Below are positions 52,242 through 60,194 of a DNA stretch of 64,000 nucleotides, one piece after another. The notes under the pieces were generated by a model that made no database searches, was not told the DNA's origin, and worked only from the letters and a program-made list of their open reading frames with translations. Each line of letters opens with the position of its first letter. The stretch's first letter is position 1. Position numbers and translations under genes: made by a program. The DNA is from Thermocatellispora tengchongensis (GTDB taxonomy: Bacteria; Actinomycetota; Actinomycetes; Streptosporangiales; Streptosporangiaceae), in the NCBI RefSeq assembly GCF_014202315.1, contig NZ_JACHGN010000009.1, forward strand, positions 31,602 through 95,601. The letters are read 5' to 3'.

Positions 52242-52430
52242 GCACAGGAATTGTAGTCTCGCTGTCACGCGTCTCAGCGGTGGCCCTGCGCGCCGGTCTG
52301 CGGCGGGCCGCGCATCTCGACACCACTGGAAGCGACGGCCTGAACTCGATCTTCGCAGGGAATCCGCCGGACTGGCGATGCGGTGGCCGGCTCATGAGCG
52401 GGGGCCGCCAAGGGCCGGCGCACCGCCGTG

Positions 52431-52565
52431 TCACTTCTCGCCGTCAGGGGCGCCGTCGGCGCCCACCTTGCCGTCGGCGTCGGCCGGCGTGTCGGGCTGC
52501 TGGTCGGCGGGCTGCTCCACCTCGTAGTTCTTGGCCTCCTTCGGCGGGCCCGAGTGCCTTCCCAT
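52431..52565 (-). CDS. Small acidic protein (44 residues), MGRHS-type N-terminus
   Basis: The frame starts MGRHSGPPKEAKNYEVEQ and continues with Asp/Pro/Ala-rich sequence to EK. It has a GAAGGA ribosome site 10 bases upstream of ATG 52565 and strong G/C at third positions, so I call it real although short. No TM or known domain. Highly charged and probably disordered. It stands alone between the flavoprotein cluster and the two-component system. Confidence 0.6.
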   Translation of the reverse strand: MGRHSGPPKEAKNYEVEQPADQQPDTPADADGKVGADGAPDGEK

Positions 52566-52857
52566 CGTGGCTGTGTCCTTCCATGAGTGGATGTGCGGTG
52601 CGTGATCACATGATTACGCATCCGAGCCGCCCGTGTCCCGAGCTTTTCTCAGGAGCGGTCCCGCGATTCCGGATCGCGACGGGTGCACCCACCTGTGACG
52701 ACACGAGGTACGGAAGCGGGGCGGGCGGCGATCCAGGCAGCAGGACACATGCGGTACAGCAGGCTGTACTTCTTGGCACTCCTTGACACTCCTTGGCCGG
52801 GGGCGCTGACGGCGGCGGGTGGGGTGGCCTATCGTCGCTGGGCGAGGGGAGGTGGGA
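52566..52857. other. Region upstream of the two-component system
   Basis: 292 bases. Contains an inverted repeat GTACAG-CAGG-CTGTAC (52754-52769) and a tandem CACTCCTTG (52777-52785, 52787-52795) that includes a consensus-like TTGACA at 52783-52788. I found no well-spaced -10. Probably the promoter/operator of the histidine kinase gene. Confidence 0.45.
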
Positions 52858-54129
52858 ATGCCCGCCCTGAACTCCAAGCCCGCTGTCGCGGAGGTGGCGC
52901 GGTCGCGGGTGGTCGCGCGTGCTCGTCAGGCGCTGGACGCGTTGGAGCATCTCGTCGGAGGGCTCGGCACCTCGATCCTGGCCCTGGTGATGCTGTTCTG
53001 GCTGGCGCTGACCGCGGTCTCCTGCCTGGTGGGCGTGGGGCTGCTGCTGGTGCCGTCCGCGCTGCGGGCGGTGCGGATCGTCGCCGACCGGGAGCGGGGG
53101 CGGCTGTCGCGGTGGGGGCCCCAGGAGATCATCGGGCCGGGGCCGGTGCCGTCAGGGCTGCGGGCGGCCCTCGCCGATCCGGCGGTGTGGCGGGAGCTGC
53201 GCTGGGTGCCGGTGCACGCGACCATGGGGTTCTTCCTCGGGCTGCTCGGTATGGCCCTGCCCCTGTACGCCGTGCGCGACGGCACGTTCCCGCTGTGGTG
53301 GCGGCTGGTGCCGCCGGACGTCGCCAGCGCCCAGCTCGGGTGGTGGACGGTGGAGGACTGGCCGGGGGCGCTGGCGGTCGGGCTGTGGGGCATGGCCTGG
53401 ATCGTGGTGACGCTGCTGGTCGCGCCCGGGATGGCGCGGTTGCAGGCGTGGCCCGGACGGCGGCTGCTGGCGCCCGACCCCGGCGCCGACCTGGCCCTGC
53501 GCGTCGCGCACCTCACCGCCACCCGGGCCGCCGCACTGGACGCGCACGCCGCCGAGCTGCGGCGGATCGAGCGGTCGCTGCACGACGGGACGCAGAACCG
53601 GCTGGTCGCCGTCACCGTGCTGCTCGGGGCGGCCCGGCGGGCGCTGGCGCGCGATCCGGCCGCGGCCGACGCCGCGCTGGAGCGGGCGCAGGGGGCCGCG
53701 GAGCAGGCGCTGGCCGAACTGCGCGGGGTCGTGCGCAGCATCCTGCCGCCCGTCCTGGACGATCGCAGCCTGCCCGACGCGCTCGCCGCGCTGGCCGCCG
53801 ACTGCCCGGTGCCGTGCCACATCGACGCCGATGTGCCGGGAAGGTGCGCCGCGTCCGTGGAGGCGACGGCGTACTTCGTGGTGGCCGAGGCGCTGACCAA
53901 CATCGCCCGGCACAGTCACGCGAGCCGCGCCACCGTCACCGTACGCCGGGAGGACGAGCGCCTGTGCCTGAGCGTCGCCGACGACGGGCGCGGCGGGGCC
54001 GACGCGGAGGGCGGATCGGGGCTTGGCGGAATCCGCCGCCGGATCGACGCCCATGACGGTACGTTCGTGATCTCCAGCCCTCCCGGGGGCCCGACCGTCC
54101 TGACTGTGAGCCTGCCATGCGGATCGTGA
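52858..54129 (+). CDS. Sensor histidine kinase (NarL/DesK class)
   Basis: 423 residues. Sensor part with about four TM helices (two near 40-75, two between 120 and 195) and a small extracytoplasmic loop. HisKA_3 phosphoacceptor motif RIERSLHDGTQNRLVAV (His about 243). HATPase_c with N-box EALTNIARHSHAS and G-box DDGRGG, GSGLGGIRRRI. ATG 52858 has GGGAGG upstream. It overlaps its response regulator by 13 bases. The signal sensed is not apparent; such membrane-only sensors often detect envelope stress. Confidence 0.92.
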   Translation: MPALNSKPAVAEVARSRVVARARQALDALEHLVGGLGTSILALVMLFWLALTAVSCLVGVGLLLVPSALRAVRIVADRERGRLSRWGPQEIIGPGPVPSGLRAALADPAVWRELRWVPVHATMGFFLGLLGMALPLYAVRDGTFPLWWRLVPPDVASAQLGWWTVEDWPGALAVGLWGMAWIVVTLLVAPGMARLQAWPGRRLLAPDPGADLALRVAHLTATRAAALDAHAAELRRIERSLHDGTQNRLVAVTVLLGAARRALARDPAAADAALERAQGAAEQALAELRGVVRSILPPVLDDRSLPDALAALAADCPVPCHIDADVPGRCAASVEATAYFVVAEALTNIARHSHASRATVTVRREDERLCLSVADDGRGGADAEGGSGLGGIRRRIDAHDGTFVISSPPGGPTVLTVSLPCGS

Positions 54130-54773
54130 TCGCCGAAGATGACCCGCTGCTGCGCGAGGGCCTGGCCCTGCTGCTGCGCGCGGAGTCGTTCGACGTCGTG
54201 GCCACCGCCGACACCCCCGACGCCTTCCTGCGCGCCGTGGACGAGCACGTGCCCGACGTCGCCATCGTGGACGTACGCATGCCGCCCACCCACACCAGCG
54301 AGGGGATCACCGCGGCCGTCGAGGCCAGGCGCCGGCATCCCGGGCTGGCCGTGCTGGTGCTGTCGGCGTACGTCGAGCAGGCGTTCGCCACCGAGTTGCT
54401 GGCCAACGGCGGCTCCCGCCTGGGCTACCTGCTCAAGGAGCGGGTGGGCCGGGTGGAGGAGTTCCTGGACGCCCTCCGCCGGGTCGTGGCCGGGGGCACC
54501 GCCATCGACCCCGAGGTCGTGGCGCAGCTGTTCGCCCGCACCCGGCCGGACGCCCGGCTGGAGCGGCTGAGCCCGCGCGAGCGCGACGTGCTCGCGCTGA
54601 TGGCCGAAGGGCTGGGGAACGCCGCCATCGCCGAACGTCTGGTCGTCACCGACGGCGCGGTGCACAAGCACATCCGCAGCATCTTCGCCAAGCTCGACCT
54701 CGCCCCGACCGACCGCGCCGACCGCCGCGTCACGGCCGTCCTGCGCTACCTGGAGGACGTCAACCGGCGCTAG
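54117..54773 (+). CDS. NarL/FixJ-family response regulator
   Basis: 218 residues. Receiver domain with acidic pair EDDP (about 7-10), phospho-acceptor Asp in VAIVDVRMP (about 52) and Lys in YLLKERV (about 107). C-terminal LuxR helix-turn-helix (LSPRERDVLALMAEGLGNAAIAERL, about 150-205). Cognate of the overlapping histidine kinase. Target genes unknown; the serine hydrolase downstream is a candidate. Confidence 0.94.
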   Translation: MRIVIAEDDPLLREGLALLLRAESFDVVATADTPDAFLRAVDEHVPDVAIVDVRMPPTHTSEGITAAVEARRRHPGLAVLVLSAYVEQAFATELLANGGSRLGYLLKERVGRVEEFLDALRRVVAGGTAIDPEVVAQLFARTRPDARLERLSPRERDVLALMAEGLGNAAIAERLVVTDGAVHKHIRSIFAKLDLAPTDRADRRVTAVLRYLEDVNRR

Positions 54774-55111
54774 TGGCTGTGCTTATGGCCCGTGCTCCGC
54801 GCGGGCGGGCTTGGGCGCCCTTCAGGGTCGCGTCTTCCCTCGTCGCTCTGGTCGCTTCGCTCCCGCCGCTCCTCCTCCAGACACGACCCGCGCCCAAGCC
54901 ACCACTACCCCGTCACCGCGCCCTTTTGTGAGACCCGCCTACACGCGCAGGGTTGCCTATCGCGCTCCTCAGGCCAGACGCGGCCCGCGCCCAAGCCGCC
55001 GTAGTGCCTGCGCTACTTCGGGAGTTCAGTACGCGGGATCGATCAGGGGGTGCTTCTCCGGAAGTCTGGGGCTCGTCGGAAGCACGCGAACCCAGTCATT
55101 CAGGAGCGATC
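54774..55111 (+). other. 338-base intergenic region with dispersed repeat
   Basis: No gene supported. Holds the dispersed repeat copy at 54834-54874. GCCCAAGCC occurs at about 54891-54899 and 54990-54998, and its reverse complement GGCTTGGGC at 54809-54817, so long-range stems are possible. The serine hydrolase ribosome site CAGGAG is at 55101-55106. Confidence 0.5.
54834..54874 (-). repeat. Dispersed 41-base repeat, copy 2 (inverted)
   Basis: Reverse complement of 39806-39846 with one mismatch in 41. It lies between the response regulator and the serine hydrolase, i.e. in intergenic DNA, with an inverted GGCTTGGGC/GCCCAAGCC pair around it. Confidence 0.9.
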
Positions 55112-56293
55112 ATGTCTGTTGTCTCTCGCCGGCGGCTCGGGGCGCTGGCCGCGATCACCGCCACGGCCCTCACCGTCGGGATCGGCGGGGCCGAAGCGGG
55201 CGCCGCGACGGCCGGTGGTGCTGTGACCGGCAGTGCCGTGGCCGCCGTCCGGGGGGACGCCGTGCAGCGTGGGCTGGACGGACTGGTGGGCAAGGAAGGG
55301 TTCCCCGGCGCGCTGGCCGCCGTGCGGGGGCGTGACGGGAAGACCCGGCACTACACCGCGGGTGTGGGCGACCTGAAGACCGGGGCCGAGGTGCCGGTGG
55401 ACGGGCGGGTGCGCATCGCCAGCAACACCAAGGTGTTCACCGCCGTCGTGGTGCTGCAGCTCGTCGGGGAGGGCAAGGTGAAGCTGGACGCGCCGGTGGA
55501 GAGGTACCTGCCGAAGCTGGTGCGGGGCAAGGGGATCGACGGGCGCGAGATCACCGTGCGCCAGCTCCTGCAGCACACCAGCGGCCTGCCCGACTACGAC
55601 GACCTCCTGCTGCGCGACTACTTGGCGGTGCGGCACAGGTACTTCGAGCCGCGTGAGCTGCTGGAGGCGGCGCTGACGAAGGAGGCGCTCGCCGCCCCCG
55701 GTGAGAAGTGGAGCTACAGCAACACCAACTACATCCTGGCGGGCATGATCGTGGAGCGGGTCACCGGCCGGCCGATCGGCGAGCAGATCACCGAGCGGGT
55801 GATCGACAGGATCGGGCTGCGGGACACGTACTGGCCCGAGGCGGGCGAGCAGGGCATCCGCGGCCCGCACCCGCACGGCTACTTCGCCACCAAGCCGGGC
55901 GAGCCCTGGACGGACGTCACCCGGATGGACCCCTCCTCGGCCTGGGCGGCGGGCCAGCTCATCGGCACCCCGAGCGATCTGAACCGGTTCCTGACCGCGC
56001 TGCTCGACGGCAAGCTGCTCAAGCCCGCGCAGCTCAGGGAGATGAAGAAGACCGTGCCCGCGCCGGGGTTCGACCTGACCGGCGGGTCGCGGTACGGGCT
56101 CGGCCTGGGCACCTTCAAGCTGAGCTGCGGCGGCTTCGCCTGGACGCACGGTGGCGACGCCCCCGGGTACGTCACCCGCAACGCCGTGACCTCCGACGGG
56201 CGCGCCGCGGCCATCGCGGTCACCGCGCTGCCCACCGAGCTGCCGGCCGCCGAGCACATCGAGGACGTGCTCGACACCGCCTTGTGCGAGTGA
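55112..56293 (+). CDS. Secreted serine hydrolase (class C beta-lactamase / DD-peptidase fold)
   Basis: 393 residues. Signal peptide of about 30-35 residues. Active-site motifs of the S12 family: SNTK (Ser about 104, SxxK), YSN (about 202, YxN) and HGGDAPG near 350 (KTG equivalent). The N-terminal QRGLDGLVGKEGFPGALAAV matches D-alanyl-D-alanine carboxypeptidase relatives. Extracellular role on peptidoglycan peptides or as an esterase; true beta-lactamase activity is less likely. ATG 55112 has CAGGAG upstream. Confidence 0.92.
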   Translation: MSVVSRRRLGALAAITATALTVGIGGAEAGAATAGGAVTGSAVAAVRGDAVQRGLDGLVGKEGFPGALAAVRGRDGKTRHYTAGVGDLKTGAEVPVDGRVRIASNTKVFTAVVVLQLVGEGKVKLDAPVERYLPKLVRGKGIDGREITVRQLLQHTSGLPDYDDLLLRDYLAVRHRYFEPRELLEAALTKEALAAPGEKWSYSNTNYILAGMIVERVTGRPIGEQITERVIDRIGLRDTYWPEAGEQGIRGPHPHGYFATKPGEPWTDVTRMDPSSAWAAGQLIGTPSDLNRFLTALLDGKLLKPAQLREMKKTVPAPGFDLTGGSRYGLGLGTFKLSCGGFAWTHGGDAPGYVTRNAVTSDGRAAAIAVTALPTELPAAEHIEDVLDTALCE

Positions 56294-56317
56294 GTACGCC
56301 CACTGAGGACGGGGTGG

Positions 56318-56878
56318 TCAGCGGGTGGGCAGGGTGGGGTGCGGGGCGGCGGTGCAGCCGGCCATGGTGCTGGTGATCGCCCAGCGTTCGTGGTCGCGCC
56401 AGGCGCCGTCGATGAACAGCAGCTCCGGCGAGACGCCCTCGTACCGGAAGCCGAGCCGTCGTACCAGCTTGAGCGAGGCGTGGTTGTCCGGCTGGATCTG
56501 GGCTTCCAGGCGGTGCAGCCGCAGGCGCTCGAAGGCGTGCCGGAGCACCAGGGCCAGGCCCTCGGTCATGTACCCGCGCCCGGCGGTGGGGGCGAAGGCG
56601 GCATAACCGAGGGAGGCCGACTGGAAGCGTCCCCGGACGATGCCGTTGATGTTGATCATGCCCGCGACGGCGCCGGTCTCGCGGACGAGGACCAGCAGGC
56701 TCTGGGCGGCCTCCGGGTCGGTGAACCGGTGCAGGAAGTCGCGGAACTCCGCGGGGGTGGCGGGCAGTGACATCCAGGGGTGGTGCAGCTCGGCGCTGAG
56801 CCGGACCAGGCGCAGGAACTCGTCCTGGTCGTCGTCGCCGAGCCGCCGCAGGGTGACGCGGCGGGGGTGTGGGATCAC
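56318..56878 (-). CDS. GNAT N-acetyltransferase, RimJ/RimL type
   Basis: 186 residues. Acetyl-CoA-binding region [21 protein letters not shown] (about 95-115) and [20 protein letters not shown] (about 130-149) are typical. GTG start at 56878 overlaps the leuA stop (GTGA), so it is the second gene of the leuA unit. It may acetylate an N-terminus or small amine; no further specificity can be read. Confidence 0.9.
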   Translation of the reverse strand: MIPHPRRVTLRRLGDDDQDEFLRLVRLSAELHHPWMSLPATPAEFRDFLHRFTDPEAAQSLLVLVRETGAVAGMININGIVRGRFQSASLGYAAFAPTAGRGYMTEGLALVLRHAFERLRLHRLEAQIQPDNHASLKLVRRLGFRYEGVSPELLFIDGAWRDHERWAITSTMAGCTAAPHPTLPTR

Positions 56879-58665
56879 ATCTCGAACGCTATCGCGGCCT
56901 CCGTCGCGGCCCGGTTGACCGCCGCCAGGATCGCGTTGACCGAGGCGGTCAGCGGCTCGGCGTCGCGGCCGGCGCCCCAGCGTACGGCGCCGTTGACGCG
57001 GCACTCGGCGTACGCGACGGTCCGGCCGCCGGGGGCGGGGGCGGTCTCGTGCCGCAGGACGCTCACCTTGATCCCGGCCGAGGTCAGGGCGGTGGTGAAC
57101 GCCGACAGCGGGCCGTTGCCGGTGCCCTGGCAGGGGTGGCGGCGGCCGTCGCCCGGGTCCAGGTCACAGGTGACCACGTGGACGCCCCGCGCCGTCTCCC
57201 CGGCCGAGAACGACGCGAGCGTGACCGGCCCGCCGGCGGCCGGGCGCAGGTACGTCCGCTCGAACAGCTCCCACAGGTCGTCCGGGGTGGCCTCCTCGCC
57301 GGTGTCGTCGGTGACCTCCTGGACGGTACGGGAGAAGTCGGCGCGCAGCTCCGCGGGCAGGTCCAGACCGTGGTGCTCCCGCAGCAGATGCGCGATGCCG
57401 CCCTTGCCCGACTGGCTGTTGACCCGGATGACCGCCTCGTAGCCGCGGCCCACGTCGGCGGGGTCGATGGGCAGGTAGGGGACCTCCCAGGGGGCCTCCC
57501 GCTCGGGGACGCCCAGGTCGGCCGCGTGGCGGGCATGCCGGGCCAGGCCCTTGCTGATCGCGTCCTGGTGGGTGCCGGAGAAGGCGGTGTAGACGAGGTC
57601 GCCGCCGTACGGGTGGCGGGGGTGCACCGGGAGGCGGGTGCAGTGCTCCACCACCTCGCGCACGGTGTCGATGTCGGAGAAGTCCAGCATCGGATCGACG
57701 CCCTGGGCGTGCAGGTTGAGCGCCAGCGTGACCAGGTCGACGTTGCCGGTGCGCTCGCCGTTGCCGAACAGGCACCCCTCCACGCGCTGCGCCCCGGCCA
57801 GCATCGCCAGCTCGGCGCAGGCGACGCCGGTGCCGCGGTCGTTGTGCGGGTGCACCGAGAGGATCACCGAGTCGCGGCGGTCCAGGTGGCGGTGCATGTA
57901 CTCGATCTGGTCGGCGTAGACGTTGGGCGAGGCGATCTCGACCGTGGCGGGCAGGTTGTGGATGACGGGGCGGTCGGGGGACGCGTCCCACAGCGCGGTC
58001 AGCCCGTCGCACACCTGAAGGACGTAGTCGGGTTCGGTGAGGACGAACACCTCGGGCGAGAACTCGAACCGGATGTGCTGCCGGGGCCTGGCGTCCGCCA
58101 GGCGCGCCATGAGCGTGGCCGCGTCGTGGATCATGGCGTACAGCTCGGCGCGGCCCAGGCCGAGGACCGTGCGCCGCCACACGGGCGCTGTCGGGGTGTA
58201 GAGGTGCACGACCACCCGGGGCAGCCCTTCGACGGCGGCGAAGGTCTGCTCGATCAGGTCGGCGCGGGCGGCGGTGAGCACCGCGACGGTCACGTCCTCC
58301 GGCACCCCCGTCCGCGCGACGTGCCGGACGAATTCGAGGTCGGTGCGGCTGGCCGACGGGTAGCCGATCATGATCTCCTTGAACCCCATCGCGGTCAGCA
58401 GCTCGAACATCCGCCGCTTGCGGGGCACGTCCATCGGCACGGTCAGCGCCTGGTTGCCGTCGCGCAGGTCCTCCGAGACCCACAGCGGGGCCTGGGTGAG
58501 GCGGCGCGCCGGCCAGGAGCGGCCGGTCAGCGGGATCGGCACCCGCTCGTACGCCGAGCGGTACCGGTGGTGCGGCATGGAGCTGGGACGCTGGGGGTTC
58601 CAGGCGGGGGCGCCGGGCGGGACGGGCCCGGCGGGGGTGCGTACGGTCGGGAACGACGGGGACAT
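56875..58665 (-). CDS. leuA: 2-Isopropylmalate synthase
   Basis: 596 residues, the long actinobacterial type. Catalytic DLRDGNQAL (about 68-76), HPHNDRGTG and GNGERTGN mark the DRE-TIM barrel. The C-terminal leucine-binding regulatory domain (about 440-596) is present, so feedback inhibition by leucine is expected. It condenses acetyl-CoA and 2-oxoisovalerate, the first step of leucine synthesis. ATG 58665. Upstream is a leucine-rich leader peptide and competing hairpins, indicating attenuation; divergent to a GntR regulator. Confidence 0.96.
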   Translation of the reverse strand: MSPSFPTVRTPAGPVPPGAPAWNPQRPSSMPHHRYRSAYERVPIPLTGRSWPARRLTQAPLWVSEDLRDGNQALTVPMDVPRKRRMFELLTAMGFKEIMIGYPSASRTDLEFVRHVARTGVPEDVTVAVLTAARADLIEQTFAAVEGLPRVVVHLYTPTAPVWRRTVLGLGRAELYAMIHDAATLMARLADARPRQHIRFEFSPEVFVLTEPDYVLQVCDGLTALWDASPDRPVIHNLPATVEIASPNVYADQIEYMHRHLDRRDSVILSVHPHNDRGTGVACAELAMLAGAQRVEGCLFGNGERTGNVDLVTLALNLHAQGVDPMLDFSDIDTVREVVEHCTRLPVHPRHPYGGDLVYTAFSGTHQDAISKGLARHARHAADLGVPEREAPWEVPYLPIDPADVGRGYEAVIRVNSQSGKGGIAHLLREHHGLDLPAELRADFSRTVQEVTDDTGEEATPDDLWELFERTYLRPAAGGPVTLASFSAGETARGVHVVTCDLDPGDGRRHPCQGTGNGPLSAFTTALTSAGIKVSVLRHETAPAPGGRTVAYAECRVNGAVRWGAGRDAEPLTASVNAILAAVNRAATEAAIAFEM

Positions 58666-58683
58666 GGCGGTGCCTTTCTGCGC

Positions 58684-58751
58684 TGCCGGTGGAACGACCG
58701 GCACCACAGAACCCCGCGGCGGGGTGCCGGTCCGGTCAGGCCCCGCCGCGG
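58684..58751 (-). promoter_or_regulatory. leuA attenuator: mutually exclusive hairpins
   Basis: On the minus strand, arm 1 (58741-58751) pairs with 58714-58724 (11 bp). Segment 2 (58723-58732, minus-strand GACCGGCACC) pairs with segment 3 (58696-58705, 10 bp). Segment 3 (58697-58703) pairs with segment 4 (58684-58690, 7 bp). A ribosome stalled at the Leu codons (58757-58768) would cover arm 1 and permit 2:3; one at the leader stop would block 2 and permit 3:4. No U run follows 3:4, so the output may be translational. Confidence 0.7.
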
Positions 58752-58783
58752 CGGCCGAGAAGGAGCAGCGTGAACCGCGACAT
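58736..58783 (-). CDS. leuA leader peptide (15 residues, four consecutive Leu)
   Basis: [18 protein letters not shown] 58783 to TGA 58736. Four adjacent leucine codons (CTG CTC CTT CTC) make it a leucine sensor: scarcity of charged tRNA-Leu stalls the ribosome there. A -10-like TAGTCT about 8 bases before the ATG suggests a leaderless start. It sits 70 bases upstream of leuA and overlaps the first attenuator arm. The peptide itself has no predicted function. Confidence 0.75.
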   Translation of the reverse strand: MSRFTLLLLGRRGGA

Positions 58784-58800
58784 GGCAGGTAGACTAACAA

Positions 58801-58826
58801 CTCCTCAGCTCCTCAGACAACCTGAG
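58801..58826. promoter_or_regulatory. GntR operator candidate in the leuA / GntR divergent promoter
   Basis: Direct repeats CTCCTCAG at 58801-58808 and 58809-58816, and a perfect inverted repeat CTCAG-ACAAC-CTGAG at 58812-58826 ending 7 bases before the regulator ATG. Likely autoregulatory, and close enough to the leuA leader promoter to affect it. Confidence 0.5.
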
Positions 58827-58833
58827 AGGTTCT

Positions 58834-59523
58834 ATGCCGCTGGCCACCCTTCGTCCCAGCCCTCTGGTCGAGCAGGCCGCGCAGCGCCTGCGCGAAGAGA
58901 TCGCCGCCGGCCACTGGCCGGTCGGCGCCAAGCTGCCCGGCGAGACCACGCTCGCCAAGACCCTGGGCGTCGGCCGCTCCACGGTGCGCGAGGCGCTGCG
59001 CGCCCTGGCCGGGGCGGGCCTGATCCAGGCGCGCCAGGGCGCGGGCGTGTTCGTGATCGCCACCGAGCCGGCCGAGGACTGGTCCGTACGCCTGCGCCGC
59101 GCCGCCGTCGCCGACGTGTACGAGGTGCGCATGCTGGTCGAGGTGCAGGCCACCCGCCTGGCCACCCAGCGGCGCACCGAGGCCGACCTCGACGCCCTTG
59201 ACGCCGCCCTGGAGGCCAGGAGGGCCGCGGCGGACGGCGACGACGCCGCGTTCGTGGACGCCGACATCGCCCTGCACTCCGCGGTCGTCGCCGCCGCGCA
59301 CAACCCCGTGCTCAGCGACCTGTTCGCCGAGTTCGTCCCGGCGCTGCGCCAGGGGCTCATCGACCTGGTCGAGCTGCTGGGGCTGCGCGAGCACGACCCG
59401 AACCCGGGCGACGACAGCCACGCGGCGCTCGTACGCGCCATCGCCGGAGGCGACGCCGACGCCGCGGCGGCCGTCCTTCAGGCGGAGCTGGAGCAGACCC
59501 TGGCCCACCTGCGCCGGCCGTAG
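58834..59523 (+). CDS. GntR-family regulator, FadR/FCD subfamily
   Basis: 229 residues. Winged helix at the N-terminus (KLPGETTLAKTLGVGRSTVREALRALAGAGLIQARQGAGVFV, in pieces about 34-75). C-terminal all-helical FCD ligand-binding domain (about 90-225) with metal-ligand candidates Asp in DADIALH and His in HSAVVAAAH, HAALV. FCD regulators respond to carboxylic acids, so a branched-chain intermediate would fit the leuA neighbour. Divergent to leuA; the exporter LysE downstream is convergent. Confidence 0.92.
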   Translation: MPLATLRPSPLVEQAAQRLREEIAAGHWPVGAKLPGETTLAKTLGVGRSTVREALRALAGAGLIQARQGAGVFVIATEPAEDWSVRLRRAAVADVYEVRMLVEVQATRLATQRRTEADLDALDAALEARRAAADGDDAAFVDADIALHSAVVAAAHNPVLSDLFAEFVPALRQGLIDLVELLGLREHDPNPGDDSHAALVRAIAGGDADAAAAVLQAELEQTLAHLRRP

Positions 59524-59534
59524 CGGCGGGGCGC

Positions 59535-60167
59535 TCAGCGTTCGGCGGCCAGGCGCACCCCGAGGCCGATGAAGACGCCGCCCGTCGCGACGTCGATCCG
59601 GCGCCGGGCGGCCTTGCGCCGGCGCAGCCATGCCCCGATCCGCCCCGCGAGCACCCCGACCGCGCCGTCCACCAGGAACTCCAGCACGATCAGCACGACG
59701 CCGAGGATCGCGAACTGCAACCAGACGCGTCCCAGCGCCGGGTCGATGAACTGGGGCAGGAAGGCGATGGTGAAGGTGACCATCTTGGGGTTGAGCAGGT
59801 TGGTCAGCAGCCCGTTGAGGTACGCCCGCCGCCCCGGCATCCCCTCGCTCCCGGCCGGCAACTCGTCCTGGGGGTCGTTGCGGTGCCGGATCATCTGCAC
59901 CCCGAGATAGATCAGGTACGCGGCGCCCGCGATCCGCAGCACCGTGAACGCGACCGGTGCCGCCGCGAACAGCGCGGCCAGCCCCGCCGCCGCCACCGCG
60001 ACGTGCACGGCCTCACTTGTCGCGACCCCGGCCGTGGCCAGCAGGCCGGCCCGCGGGCCGCCTTTGATGCCGCACCCCAGCACGAACAGCATGTCGGGTC
60101 CGGGGGTGATCATGGCGATGAGCGTGGTCACGGTGAAGAGCGCCAGCAGGCGCTGATCGATCGGCAT
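59535..60167 (-). CDS. LysE-family amino-acid exporter
   Basis: 210 residues with about six hydrophobic segments. N-terminal TMITPGPDMLFVLGCGIKGG is the LysE/RhtB signature; NGLLTNLLNPKMVTF the second motif. Such proteins export basic or neutral amino acids and homoserine. Between GntR/leuA and the LLM-hemerythrin gene, with an 11-base gap to the GntR stop. Export of a branched-chain amino acid is an attractive inference from position only. Confidence 0.92.
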   Translation of the reverse strand: MPIDQRLLALFTVTTLIAMITPGPDMLFVLGCGIKGGPRAGLLATAGVATSEAVHVAVAAAGLAALFAAAPVAFTVLRIAGAAYLIYLGVQMIRHRNDPQDELPAGSEGMPGRRAYLNGLLTNLLNPKMVTFTIAFLPQFIDPALGRVWLQFAILGVVLIVLEFLVDGAVGVLAGRIGAWLRRRKAARRRIDVATGGVFIGLGVRLAAER

Positions 60168-60194
60168 GACCCCATCGTGTCAAACCCCCGCACA

